Shown piece by piece: positions 1 through 12,362 of a stretch of 35,183 nucleotides of DNA (positions within the stretch are counted from its first letter, which is position 1; every line of letters begins with the position of its first letter). The stretch is from Thiobacillus sp. (GTDB lineage: Bacteria > Pseudomonadota > Gammaproteobacteria > Burkholderiales > Thiobacillaceae). The stretch covers positions 1 to 35,183 of the forward strand of contig JAUYCF010000005.1 of assembly GCA_030692355.1 (NCBI GenBank). The letters are read 5' to 3'. The notes under the pieces were generated by a model. The model was not told where the DNA came from. It saw only the letters and a program-made list of their open reading frames with translations, and made no database searches. The translations under genes and the position numbers were made by a program.

Positions 1-102
1 TACAACCGGAAGCGGCTGCATTCGACGCTCGGTTACAAATCTCCGACACTGTTCTTGCAGGACTGGCTGACCGCTCAGCAGATGGAAAAACGGGTAGCAT
101 GA
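1..102 (+). CDS. IS3-family transposase (OrfB), C-terminal end only
   Basis: The first 33 codons read as the tail of an IS3-type DDE transposase. The stretch YNRKRLHSTLGYKSP is the hallmark that follows the catalytic glutamate in the integrase core (rve) of IS3-group OrfB proteins. The frame is open from base 1 and stops at TGA 100-102, so the rest of the element lies to the left of the window. The right inverted repeat of the element should lie just downstream, between the stop and about position 210, but I could not fix its end without the left end for comparison. It marks the left edge as insertion-sequence territory. Confidence 0.85.
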   Translation, partial: YNRKRLHSTLGYKSPTLFLQDWLTAQQMEKRVA

Positions 103-214
103 ACACCGCTCGTTGGAAGACGAAAAACAGAGGGAAGGTCACATTGCGCCTTACACGGCTTCCAAGTCATCAGACGATGCACCTCTTTTAAACCGCGATC
201 CAATTCAAACCGCT

Positions 215-943
215 ATGGTTCAACTTAAATATTTTGGTGATGACCGTGACTATTTTAAGTATGACTTAATCACTGCAATCATCACGAGTACATCTCTGCG
301 TCACTATGTATTCATCCCAATGCTTACGGAACACAGGCCTGACAATGAGGGGAACAAAATACCTAAAGTGCTCGGGGGTAAACGAACTGACCTCCTTCAT
401 TTCATAGGTCGTTGTCAGAATCAGGAAAAGAGCTTGTCTCATTGGAAACGCTGGCTGGCTCCCCACGCAGCAAGCTACGAAACAGTGGAACCGGTGGACG
501 AGACGATCTTTTCTAACGAGACCAGACCGAGCTACTGGCCAAAATTTCATTCCTTGGTCGAGCAAGCAAACACACTTGTTTTTCTGGATCCTGATACCGG
601 CTTGCAATTGGGCAGGAAGACCAAGATTCGTAAACAAGATTGGCCAAAGTACATTCTGGATGAGGAGTTAGTCTCGCTAGCCGGGAAGCTTCACCCGACT
701 TCTGCACTACTGGTCTATCAACACCTTCCTAGAAACATGCATACCCATCGCGAAACCCTGGAAACGAAAATAATGTTGGCGCAGCAGTTGGGGGGGATGA
801 AGGTTTCAGCTTACAGAGAGGGCGACCTTGCATTCATCGCAATCTCAAAACGCCAACAGATACAGAATGAAATTGATCATGTATTCAGTGAATATCACGA
901 CGCCAGCAATCACCGACACAAATCGTTGCATTGTGGGAATTAA
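215..943 (+). CDS. Unrecognised protein with FLDPDTGL motif
   Basis: This encodes about 242 residues from ATG 215. The frame is open further up to a TTG at 113, but those extra codons overlap the presumed end of the insertion sequence, and the protein starts naturally at MVQLKYFGDDRDYFKYDL. I do not recognise a named family. What can be seen is an N-terminal FGDDRDYFKYDL block, a central VFLDPDTGLQLG segment that looks like a conserved acidic active-site or binding loop on a beta strand, and a later ALLVYQHLPR strand. No signal peptide or membrane segment is apparent. The DNA is clearly more AT-rich than the gene blocks to the right, and the gene directly follows an IS3 transposase end, so horizontal acquisition is likely. 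No clear Shine-Dalgarno is seen. The start could also be upstream, created by the IS junction. Confidence 0.55.
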   Translation: MVQLKYFGDDRDYFKYDLITAIITSTSLRHYVFIPMLTEHRPDNEGNKIPKVLGGKRTDLLHFIGRCQNQEKSLSHWKRWLAPHAASYETVEPVDETIFSNETRPSYWPKFHSLVEQANTLVFLDPDTGLQLGRKTKIRKQDWPKYILDEELVSLAGKLHPTSALLVYQHLPRNMHTHRETLETKIMLAQQLGGMKVSAYREGDLAFIAISKRQQIQNEIDHVFSEYHDASNHRHKSLHCGN

Positions 944-1324
944 AGAAGACAGCCCGTGTAGGGCATTAGACGAAGGCGTAATGCACCGGATGGGCGTCCC
1001 AAACACGGAGTGAGAATCGCCAATTACCGCCGCCCTGGTTTTGACTTGCCCCCCTCTCAGCCCCGCCGGAAATCGAGCCTGCCGGGTGGATCAGCGGCAA
1101 AGGTGTTTGAGTCCCGCTCACAAAAAACCAAATTAAAAACAGCAAAAGCGGGGCGAGTTCTTTGCCGCCCACCCGGCAGGCTCGGTTTTCGGGGTTTCGG
1201 GGATGTCGGGGTCGCCTTCTTTTGGTTACTTTTCTTGGCGAGACAAGAAAAGTGACTAGCTGCCGGGCTACCCCCGGCCAACGGTCAGTGGCCCAGTGAA
1301 TCTCTCAACTACGTAGATCAAACT
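944..1324. repeat. Gene-free stretch with palindromic intergenic repeat
   Basis: No convincing gene is seen in these 381 bases; the short frames are rich in Pro, Arg and Gly and lack ribosome sites. The stretch holds a large imperfect inverted repeat: the left arm 1074-1102 pairs with 1160-1184 around a loop of about 57 bases. A second perfect hairpin has arms ACTTTTCTT (1228-1236) and AAGAAAAGT (1245-1253), and a third has GCCGGG (1262-1267) with CCCGGC (1273-1278). None is followed by a clean T-run on either strand, so they are better read as a dispersed intergenic repeat than as a classical terminator, although they separate a plus-strand gene from a convergent minus-strand operon. Confidence 0.6.
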
Positions 1325-1780
1325 TCACAGCCCCTGCACAAACCCCAACACCTCCGCCGCATGCCCCGGCGCCTTCAACCCGCGCCAGCTCTTCACCAAT
1401 TCCCCATTCACGTTGAACACAAACGTGCTGCGCTCAACCCCGCGCACCTGTTTGCCATACATGTTCTTCAGCTTCATTACGCCGAACAGTTCGCAGGCAA
1501 TTTCATCCTTGTCGGACAGCAACTCGAACGGAAAACCCTGCGAGGCCTTGAAGCCCTCGTGCGATTTGATGCTGTCGCGCGAGATACCGACGACGATCGT
1601 GTTGGCCTTGGCGAAATCGCCATACAGGTCGCGGAATTCCTGACCTTCGAGGGTGCAGCCGGAGGTGTTGTCCTTGGGGTAGAAGTAGACGACGACGTTC
1701 TTGCCGCGGTGGTCGGACAGCTTGAAGGTGGAATCGCCGGTTGACGGCAGTTCGAAGTCCTTGATTTCGGATTCGTTCAT
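1325..1780 (-). CDS. bcp: Peroxiredoxin, Bcp/PrxQ type
   Basis: This is a thioredoxin-dependent peroxiredoxin that reduces hydrogen peroxide and organic hydroperoxides in the cytoplasm. The AhpC/TSA fold is clear, with the peroxidatic motif DNTSGCTLEGQEF placing the reactive cysteine at residue 42. The length (151 aa) is normal for Bcp. Many Bcp proteins have a resolving cysteine five residues later, but here that position is Gln47. The only other cysteine is Cys96, which aligns with the non-catalytic Cys99 of E. coli Bcp, so the enzyme is either 1-Cys or uses Cys96. The start is supported by AGGAAA upstream of the ATG. It is the last gene of a minus-strand group with trxB and a Smr gene, which fits because thioredoxin reductase supplies its electrons. 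Confidence 0.9.
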   Translation of the reverse strand: MNESEIKDFELPSTGDSTFKLSDHRGKNVVVYFYPKDNTSGCTLEGQEFRDLYGDFAKANTIVVGISRDSIKSHEGFKASQGFPFELLSDKDEIACELFGVMKLKNMYGKQVRGVERSTFVFNVNGELVKSWRGLKAPGHAAEVLGFVQGL

Positions 1781-1807
1781 GGGGTGGTTTTCCTGGCTTG
1801 GCTTGAT

Positions 1808-2470
1808 TTAACGGGTAGAGGATTTCAATAACACGATGGCGGCACCGGCGCCGCCGTCTACGGTGCGTGCCTGACAGAACGCGAGCACGTCTTCGCGCTG
1901 GGTGAGCCAGTGGCGCACTTTGTTTTTCAGCACCGGCAGGCGGTTTTTCGAGCCGTGTCCCTTGCCGTGGATGATGCGCACGCAGCGCCGGTCTTCGAGC
2001 ATGCAGCGGTTGAGGAAGGCGGCCAGGGCGATGCGCGCTTCGTCGCCGGTATGGCCGTGCAGGTCGAGTTCGCCCTGGATGACCCAGCCGCCGCGCCGCA
2101 GTTTCCGCAGCGCTGCGGTCGGCACGCCGGGACGCGAGAAAACCAGCTCCTCGCCGGTGGAGAGCGCGGCTTCCCAGTCCCACGGGTCGGACAGCGCATC
2201 GACCAGGACCTGTTGCTCGTCGCGCAGGCGCTGGCGGGCAATCGGCTTGGGGCGCGGGCGCGTGTGCGCCACGCGGTCGGACGGGGGAAGGGGAACGACG
2301 TCGGCGACGGCGCGACGGAACAGCATCGCGCCGTCTTCATGGATCCTGGGCTTATGCGGTGCCTGGTGAAGCGAGGCTGGCGCCGCGGCCTGTTCGCGCA
2401 GGGCGCGGCGCATGCGGGCCAGCGCCTCGAACGAGGCGGGGGCGAGCGCACTGCCGCGGGCGCGCTTCAT
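1808..2470 (-). CDS. Smr-domain protein (SmrA/YdaL-like)
   Basis: This 220-residue protein has a basic, poorly structured N-terminal half and a C-terminal Smr domain, the small MutS2-related module that acts as a nuclease or nucleic-acid-binding domain. Its two signatures are present: LDLHGHT at residues 135-141 and IIHGKGHGS at 166-174. The stand-alone architecture matches SmrA-type proteins (E. coli YdaL and SmrB relatives), not MutS2, which would carry an ATPase. It sits 29 bp after trxB and 27 bp before bcp on the same strand, so the three probably share a transcript. Whether the role is in ribosome rescue (SmrB-like mRNA cleavage) or DNA repair cannot be told from the sequence. Confidence 0.85.
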   Translation of the reverse strand: MKRARGSALAPASFEALARMRRALREQAAAPASLHQAPHKPRIHEDGAMLFRRAVADVVPLPPSDRVAHTRPRPKPIARQRLRDEQQVLVDALSDPWDWEAALSTGEELVFSRPGVPTAALRKLRRGGWVIQGELDLHGHTGDEARIALAAFLNRCMLEDRRCVRIIHGKGHGSKNRLPVLKNKVRHWLTQREDVLAFCQARTVDGGAGAAIVLLKSSTR

Positions 2471-2499
2471 GCCGGATCACTCGCTGGCCCGGGCTGCGC

Positions 2500-3564
<1,065 letters not shown>

Positions 3565-3566
3565 TC

Positions 3567-5836
<2,270 letters not shown>

Positions 5837-5840
<4 letters not shown>

Positions 5841-6538
5841 GCCGGTTTTTTGCCCTGATTCCCGCCGCAGGAAGCGGCTCGCGCATGGGCGGGAGCATTG
5901 AAAAGCAGTACATGCCGCTCAATGCAGTGCCCATGATTGCGCACGCGATGATGGTGCTGGCGCGCGAGCCACGCATCACCAAGTTGTTCGTCGTGCTGTC
6001 GCCCACCGACAAACGCTGGAACAACTACGCGTGGCAGGGCTGGGAAGAGCGCATCGAAGTGCTGCGCTGCGGCGGCGCCACCCGCGCCGAAACCGTCCTC
6101 AACGGCCTTGATGCCATGTCCAGGATCTGCGCCGCTGACGACTGGGTGCTGGTGCACGATGCCGCGCGCCCCTGCTTGCCGGACGAAATGCTGGTCAAGT
6201 TGCTGGATGAAGTTGCGGATGACCCGGTCGGCGGCCTGCTTGCCGTGCCCGTGGCGGATACCCTGAAGCGCGCCGCCGAGACTGAATCAGGCGCACGCGC
6301 CGAAGCAACCGTTCCGCGTGCCGGCCTGTGGCAGGCGCAGACCCCGCAGATGTTCCGCCATGGCACGCTGACCGAAGCGCTACGAGCCGCCGGCAGCGAT
6401 ATGACCGACGAAGCCTCTGCCATCGAGCAACTCGGGCTGCAGCCGAGGCTGGTCGAATCCGACAGCCGCAACCTCAAGGTCACCTATCCGCAGGACCTGG
6501 AGCTAGCGGGCCTGATTCTGGGGAAGCTGAATGAATGA
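5837..6538 (+). CDS. ispD: 2-C-methyl-D-erythritol 4-phosphate cytidylyltransferase
   Basis: Third enzyme of the MEP isoprenoid pathway: it joins MEP and CTP to give CDP-methylerythritol. The 233-residue protein shows the nucleotide-binding [11 protein letters not shown] at its N-terminus, the KQY motif, [13 protein letters not shown] and the metal and substrate loop VHDAARPC, then the late QTPQMFR and TDEASAIE motifs. The usual proline before KQY is a glutamate here (SIEKQY), a mild variation. The ATG lies inside the last codons of ftsK (4-base ATGA overlap), and its own end overlaps ispF by 8 bases, so the order ispD-ispF matches the common arrangement of consecutive pathway genes. Confidence 0.95.
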
Positions 6539-7013
6539 CATCCGCATCGGCCACGGCTTCGACGTCCACGCGCTGGTTGAAGGCCGCAAGCTCATCGTCG
6601 GCGGCGTTGATATTCCTTATGAACGCGGCCTGGCCGGCCACTCCGACGCCGACGTGCTGCTGCACGCGATCTGCGACGCTCTCCTGGGCGCAGCGGGGCT
6701 GGGTGACATCGGCCGCCATTTCCCGGACACTGATGCCGCGTTCGCCGGCATCGACAGCCGCATCCTGCTGCGCCGTGTCGCCGAACAATTGAAGTCGCGC
6801 GGCTGGCGCGTCGGCAATGTCGACGCCACGATCATCGCGCAGGCGCCGAAAATGGCGCCGCACATCGCGCGGATGACGGCGCATATCGCGGACGACCTCG
6901 GTGTCGCCATCGATCGCGTCAACGTCAAGGCCACCACCACCGAAAAACTCGGCTTCACCGGACGCGGCGAGGGCATCGCGGCGGAAGCGGTATGCCTGAT
7001 CGCGCGTGATTGA
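6531..7013 (+). CDS. ispF: 2-C-methyl-D-erythritol 2,4-cyclodiphosphate synthase
   Basis: Makes the cyclic diphosphate in the MEP pathway from the product of IspE. The 160-residue protein is full length for this trimeric family. The zinc ligands lie in the N-terminal GHGFDVHAL (Asp11, His13) and in the [12 protein letters not shown] block; the signature continues with [12 protein letters not shown], and the C-terminal [19 protein letters not shown] is typical. The ATG at 6531 is preceded by GGGGAAG and overlaps ispD by 8 bases. The stop overlaps the GTG start of thpR, so four genes from ftsK to thpR form one tightly overlapping unit. Confidence 0.96.
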   Translation: MNDIRIGHGFDVHALVEGRKLIVGGVDIPYERGLAGHSDADVLLHAICDALLGAAGLGDIGRHFPDTDAAFAGIDSRILLRRVAEQLKSRGWRVGNVDATIIAQAPKMAPHIARMTAHIADDLGVAIDRVNVKATTTEKLGFTGRGEGIAAEAVCLIARD

Positions 7014-7578
7014 GCCAAGCCTGACCAAAGCGGGCCTGACCGAATCCGGCCCGGCCGGGCCCGACACGCTGCGGCTGTTTTTCGCCCTCTGGCCGGATGA
7101 TGCCACCCGCGACGCCCTCGACCGCGCCGGCAAATGGCTGCATCAGCACTGGGGCGGCCGGCGCATGCACGCGGAGACCCTGCACATCACCCTGGCTTTT
7201 CTCGGCAGCACGCCGGCCGAACAACTCGATGCCCTGACTGCCTGCGTCGACGCCGTCCAGATCGATGCGTTCGAACTGGTCCTTGATCAGGCCGGCTACT
7301 GGCGGCACAACCGCATCGGCTGGCTGGGCGCGAGCCAGACGCCGCCGCAGCACCTCGAATTGGTGGGCGCGCTGAACGCCGCCTTGCAGGGTGCCGGGTT
7401 TTCCGTCGACACCCGCCCGCATGTGCCGCACGTCTCTCTGCTGCGCAATTCCGCCGGCGGGGAGGCGCCGTCATGCGAGCCGGTGCACTGGCCTGTGAGA
7501 GATTTCGTACTGGCGGCCTCGCGCCGCGAGGCCGACGGGATGCATTACGACGCGATCCGGCGCTGGCCGCTGGCGTGA
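7006..7578 (+). CDS. thpR: RNA 2',3'-cyclic phosphodiesterase (LigT/2H family)
   Basis: A two-histidine phosphoesterase that opens 2',3'-cyclic phosphate ends of RNA and was first known as a 2'-5' RNA ligase. The two catalytic tetrapeptides are visible: HITL at residues 60-63 and HVSL at 142-145, the second having serine where threonine is more common, which the family tolerates. The start is a GTG at 7006, overlapping the end of ispF by 8 bases; the family's usual N-terminus (LRLFFALWP) begins about 21 residues later, so the first 20 residues, rich in Gly, Pro and Ser, may be an extension or a mis-set start. The gene is not functionally tied to isoprenoid synthesis, so co-transcription is probably positional. 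Confidence 0.88.
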   Translation: MIEPSLTKAGLTESGPAGPDTLRLFFALWPDDATRDALDRAGKWLHQHWGGRRMHAETLHITLAFLGSTPAEQLDALTACVDAVQIDAFELVLDQAGYWRHNRIGWLGASQTPPQHLELVGALNAALQGAGFSVDTRPHVPHVSLLRNSAGGEAPSCEPVHWPVRDFVLAASRREADGMHYDAIRRWPLA

Positions 7579-7612
7579 AACAACATAAAAAATCAAAAAA
7601 CCCCGCGCCGAC

Positions 7613-7642
7613 TCGACACGCGCGTGGCGTTTCGGTTATGAT
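7613..7642 (+). promoter_or_regulatory. Sigma-70-type promoter of tRNA-Val
   Basis: TCGACA (7613-7618) and TATGAT (7637-7642) are separated by 18 bp, each one mismatch from consensus. The -10 is followed by a GC-rich discriminator (CCGCCCCG), the kind seen in stringently controlled stable-RNA promoters. The predicted transcription start is a few bases upstream of the mature tRNA 5' end at 7655. Confidence 0.65.
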
Positions 7643-7654
7643 CCGCCCCGCATT

Positions 7655-7731
7655 AGGCGCGTAGCTCAGCTGGTTAGAGCACCACCTTGACATGGTGGGG
7701 GTCGATGGTTCGAGTCCATTCGCGCCTACCA
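7655..7731 (+). tRNA. tRNA-Val(GAC)
   Basis: A complete 77-nt cloverleaf with encoded CCA. The acceptor arm AGGCGCG pairs with CGCGCCT, the D arm is GCTC/GAGC, the anticodon arm CCACC/GGTGG encloses the loop TTGACAT with anticodon GAC at 7689-7691, and the T arm holds TTCGAGT. A weak hairpin (GGGTC/GACCC, 7741-7755, then GTTTT) follows and may end the transcript or shape its 3' trailer. Confidence 0.96.
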
Positions 7732-7789
7732 ATATTTGAAGGGTCGGGATGACCCGTTTTAGTGGGGTTCGCCCCGTGGAGCTTGTGAA

Positions 7790-7825
7790 ATGTCACCGCG
7801 AACTAGTCGGCTTGTCACTGGATAA
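7790..7825 (+). other. Possible leader peptide upstream of thrS
   Basis: An 11-codon frame (MSPRTSRLVTG) starts at ATG 7790, with a good Shine-Dalgarno GTGGAG at 7776-7781 and 8 bases of spacing. It ends 53 bases before a strong terminator hairpin that itself precedes thrS. Two of the 11 codons are threonine. The arrangement is that of a transcription attenuator, but two scattered Thr codons are weak evidence, and I could not define an antiterminator by eye. Confidence 0.25.
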
Positions 7826-7878
7826 ACCCGGCGCATCGCTGTTCGCAGAGTCTCTGCAATCTTCCTGTAGTACCCAAA

Positions 7879-7904
7879 AGCGCGGTCGGTCCGCGCTTTT
7901 TTTT
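7879..7904 (+). terminator. Rho-independent terminator upstream of thrS
   Basis: The perfect stem AGCGCGG (7879-7885) / CCGCGCT (7891-7897) with loop TCGGT is followed by a run of T to 7904. It lies 18 bases before the thrS ATG. It either ends the tRNA-Val transcript or serves as a regulated terminator in the thrS leader. Confidence 0.8.
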
Positions 7905-7922
7905 GTTTCTGGAGTTTGAATC

Positions 7923-9830
7923 ATGGTCAACGTCACGCTTCCCGATGGCTCCGTCCGGCAGTTCGAAGCCCCGGTCACGGTCGCGCAGGTCGCATCCAGC
8001 ATCGGTGCGGGTCTGGCCAAGGCGGCGCTTGCCGGGCGGGTCGACGGCGAACTGGTTGATACCAGTCATCTGATCGACGCCGATGCGCAATTGTCCATCG
8101 TCACCGACCGCGATGCTGACGGTCTCGACATGATTCGCCATTCCACCGCGCACCTGCTGGCCGCTGCGGTGAAATCGCTGTTCCCCGACGCGCAGGTGAC
8201 CATCGGGCCGGTGATCGAGGACGGCTTCTTTTACGATTTCGCCTACAAGCGCCCGTTCACGCCGGAAGACCTGGCGGCCATCGAGAAAAAAATGGCCGAG
8301 CTGGCCAAGCGGGACATCCCGGTCGAGCGCAGCGTGATGCCGCGCGACGAGGCGGTGACCTTCTTCAAGGATATGGGCGAGGCGTACAAGGCTGAGATCA
8401 TCGCGTCGATCCCGAGCAACGAGGACATCTCGCTGTACCGCGAGGGCGATTTCATCGATTTGTGCCGCGGCCCGCACGTGCCGTCGACCGGCAAGCTCAA
8501 GCACTTCAAGCTGATGAAGCTGGCCGGCGCCTACTGGCGCGGCGACAGCAAGAACGAGATGCTGCAGCGCGTGTACGGCACGGCGTGGGCGAAGAAGGAA
8601 GACCTCGAAGCCTATCTGTACCGGCTGGAAGAAGCCGAGAAGCGCGACCACCGCCGGCTTGCCAAACAGCTCGACCTCCTGCACATGCAGGATGAAGCGC
8701 CGGGCATGGTGTTCTGGCACCCCAAGGGCTGGATCGTGTGGCAGCAGATCGAGCAATACATGCGGCAGAAGTTCGTCGAGTACGGCTACCAGGAAGTGCG
8801 CACCCCGGCGGTGATGGACCGCAGCATGTGGGAGAAGTCCGGCCACTGGGAAAACTACCACGACAACATGTTCACCACGTCCTCGGAAAACCGCGACTAC
8901 GCGGTCAAGCCGATGAACTGCCCCGGCCACGTGCAGATTTTCAACAGCGGCCTGCATTCCTATCGCGATCTGCCGCTGCGCCTGGCCGAGTTCGGCTCGT
9001 GCCACCGCAACGAGCCGTCGGGCGCGCTGCACGGCATCATGCGGGTGCGCGGCTTCACCCAGGATGACGCACACATTTTCTGCACCGAAGACCAGATCGA
9101 GCAGGAAGTCGCCGACTTCATCGTCATGCTGCAGAAGACCTACGCCGATTTCGGCTTCGACGACGTGCTGGTCAAGCTGTCGACCCGTCCGGAAAAGCGG
9201 GTCGGTTCGGACGAAAGCTGGGACAAGGCCGAAGCGGCGCTGGCGGCAGCGCTCGACAAGAGTCAATTGGCCTACGACCTGCAGCCGGGCGAGGGCGCGT
9301 TCTACGGCCCCAAGATCGAGTTCACGCTGAAGGATACGCTTCACCGCCTGTGGCAGTGCGGCACCATCCAGCTCGATTTCAACCTGCCGCTGCGTCTCGA
9401 CGCCGAATTTGTCGACGAGGACAACAGCCGCAAGACCCCGGTGATGCTGCATCGCGCCATTCTCGGGTCGATGGAGCGCTTCATCGGCATCCTGATCGAG
9501 CACCATGCCGGCAACTTCCCGTTGTGGCTGGCGCCGGTGCAGGTGATGGTGATGAATATCAGCGAGCGCCAGGCCGAGTATGCGCAAAAAGTCACCCAGG
9601 CGCTGCGCGAGGCGGGCATCCGTGCGGTGTCGGACTTGAGTAATAACAAGATTACTTATAAAATCCGCGAACATAGCTTGCAGAAGCTGCCTTATCAGGT
9701 GGTTGTCGGGGACAAGGAAATGGAGACCGGGTTGGTTTCCGTCCGTGCCCGCGGCAACCAGGATCTTGGGCAGCTCAGTTTGGATGACTTGATGGCGCGT
9801 CTGAAAGCGGAAACGCTGGCGCGCCAGTAA
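7923..9830 (+). CDS. thrS: Threonyl-tRNA synthetase
   Basis: Charges tRNA-Thr in the cytoplasm. The 635-residue class II synthetase has the usual order: N-terminal TGS domain ([21 protein letters not shown], about residues 1-62), the editing domain carrying [10 protein letters not shown], the catalytic core with motif 1, the zinc-binding MNCPGH (Cys333), motif 2 ([20 protein letters not shown]) and motif 3, and the C-terminal anticodon-binding domain. The start is set by GGAG 8 bases before the ATG. It opens the classic operon thrS-infC-rpmI-rplT-pheS-pheT-ihfA. A terminator and a possible leader peptide lie directly upstream. Confidence 0.98.
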   Translation: MVNVTLPDGSVRQFEAPVTVAQVASSIGAGLAKAALAGRVDGELVDTSHLIDADAQLSIVTDRDADGLDMIRHSTAHLLAAAVKSLFPDAQVTIGPVIEDGFFYDFAYKRPFTPEDLAAIEKKMAELAKRDIPVERSVMPRDEAVTFFKDMGEAYKAEIIASIPSNEDISLYREGDFIDLCRGPHVPSTGKLKHFKLMKLAGAYWRGDSKNEMLQRVYGTAWAKKEDLEAYLYRLEEAEKRDHRRLAKQLDLLHMQDEAPGMVFWHPKGWIVWQQIEQYMRQKFVEYGYQEVRTPAVMDRSMWEKSGHWENYHDNMFTTSSENRDYAVKPMNCPGHVQIFNSGLHSYRDLPLRLAEFGSCHRNEPSGALHGIMRVRGFTQDDAHIFCTEDQIEQEVADFIVMLQKTYADFGFDDVLVKLSTRPEKRVGSDESWDKAEAALAAALDKSQLAYDLQPGEGAFYGPKIEFTLKDTLHRLWQCGTIQLDFNLPLRLDAEFVDEDNSRKTPVMLHRAILGSMERFIGILIEHHAGNFPLWLAPVQVMVMNISERQAEYAQKVTQALREAGIRAVSDLSNNKITYKIREHSLQKLPYQVVVGDKEMETGLVSVRARGNQDLGQLSLDDLMARLKAETLARQ

Positions 9831-9950
9831 TAGCGGTCAAACAAGGCGTAGGGACCACCTGTAGTTAGGTTGGCCCCGCGCCTTCTTTATTTATGGTTTG
9901 ACCTTTTTGCCTCGACGCGCAGCGTCAGGTTTTTATTTGGAGAACAACTC

Positions 9951-10475
<525 letters not shown>

Positions 10476-10594
10476 GTTTCGAGACCGGCGTTCTCGGCCC
10501 GAGAGGGTGAAAACGCCACAATACGTGCAGTCGGGTTGGTGAAGCATTCCACGTCGTGGAGTCACCTGGCCGCATGAGATAAAAAGGAAGCATC

Positions 10595-10792
10595 ATGCCT
10601 AAGATGAAGACCAAGAGCGGCGCCAAGAAGCGGTTCCGTGCACTGGGCGGCGGCGGATTCAAGCGCTCGCACGCGTTCATGCGTCACATTCTCACCAAGA
10701 AGAGCACCAAGCGTAAGCGCCAGTTGCGCGGCATGGAAACAGTTGGTGCCAGCGACCACAAGTCGGTTGCTCGCATGTTGCCCTACGCATAA
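10595..10792 (+). CDS. rpmI: 50S ribosomal protein L35
   Basis: A 65-residue, strongly basic large-subunit protein starting [14 protein letters not shown], the family signature, and ending in [13 protein letters not shown] precedes the ATG. A 119-bp gap separates it from infC; in E. coli the region around rpmI carries the site at which L20 represses rpmI-rplT translation. Short inverted segments in this gap (for example around 10475-10520) could do the same, but I cannot assign a structure by eye. rplT follows after 12 bases. Confidence 0.97.
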   Translation: MPKMKTKSGAKKRFRALGGGGFKRSHAFMRHILTKKSTKRKRQLRGMETVGASDHKSVARMLPYA

Positions 10793-10804
10793 AGGAGAAA
10801 GACC

Positions 10805-11164
10805 ATGCCACGCGTCAAACGGGGTGTAACCGCCCGCGCCAGTCACAAGAAAGTCCTCGACGCCGCCAAAGGCTATCGCGGCCGTCGCAAGAACGTATTC
10901 CGCGTCGCTAATGAAGCGGTGATGAAGGCCGGTCAGTACCAGTACCGCGACCGTCGTCAGCGCAAGCGCCAGTTCCGCAGGCTGTGGATTGCCCGTATCA
11001 ACGCCGCCGCGCGTCAGTACGGTCTGACCTACAGCGTGTTCATGAACGGCTTGAGCCGCGCAGAGATCGGGATCGACCGCAAGGTTCTGTCCGATATCGC
11101 GATTTTTGACAAGGATGCCTTTGCCAGGATCGTCGATCAGGTCAAGGCCAAGCTGGCGGCGTAA
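10805..11164 (+). CDS. rplT: 50S ribosomal protein L20
   Basis: A 119-residue 23S rRNA-binding protein needed early in large-subunit assembly. The N-terminus [20 protein letters not shown] and the basic helix [19 protein letters not shown] are diagnostic. AAGGAG lies upstream of the ATG, 12 bases after rpmI. L20 is the expected autogenous repressor of rpmI-rplT. A strong terminator follows immediately, so pheST downstream must be read through or have its own promoter. Confidence 0.97.
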   Translation: MPRVKRGVTARASHKKVLDAAKGYRGRRKNVFRVANEAVMKAGQYQYRDRRQRKRQFRRLWIARINAAARQYGLTYSVFMNGLSRAEIGIDRKVLSDIAIFDKDAFARIVDQVKAKLAA

Positions 11165-11180
11165 GCCGTCAAACCGTCAC

Positions 11181-11206
11181 AAAAAAAGGCCGCAAGGCCT
11201 TTTTTT
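11181..11206 (+). terminator. Terminator after rplT
   Basis: AAAAAAAGGCC (11181-11191) pairs with GGCCTTTTTTT (11196-11206) around a GCAA tetraloop. The A-run and T-run on the two sides make it able to work in both directions. It separates the ribosomal genes from pheST. Confidence 0.88.
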
Positions 11207-11226
11207 GTTGGTACTTTTCAAACGAG

Positions 11227-11304
11227 TTTATCCACGAAGAATGCGAAGTTCACGAAGAAAAAACCATTCAATCTTCGCGTTCCTTCGCGTCCTTCGCGGA
11301 TAAA
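11227..11304. repeat. Dispersed inverted repeat between rplT and pheS
   Basis: Arms at 11227-11248 and 11283-11304 are imperfect inverted copies (about 19 of 22 positions pair), built on CCACGAAG / CTTCGCGG units, with further CGAAG/CTTCG repeats between them. Sequences of this type occur as intergenic repeats in many environmental proteobacteria (from general knowledge, not searched). A 20-codon frame from ATG 11241 lies inside but is a by-product of the repeat. Confidence 0.6.
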
Positions 11305-11311
11305 TTCCTGA

Positions 11312-12346
<1,035 letters not shown>

Positions 12347-12362
12347 TTAGAGCGAAATCATC

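Noticed and set aside
1010-1281. Short frames of 74-81 codons on both strands between the first gene and bcp
   Set aside because: They follow the arms of an intergenic palindrome, show no domain and have no ribosome site.
9870-9950. Upstream ATG for infC
   Set aside because: Would add 27 non-homologous residues and bury the Shine-Dalgarno; ATC 9951 fits the family start.
11241-11303. 20-codon frame before pheS with two Phe codons, considered as a pheM-like leader peptide
   Set aside because: It lies wholly inside the CACGAAG-type inverted repeat, has no good Shine-Dalgarno, and no terminator follows it before pheS.
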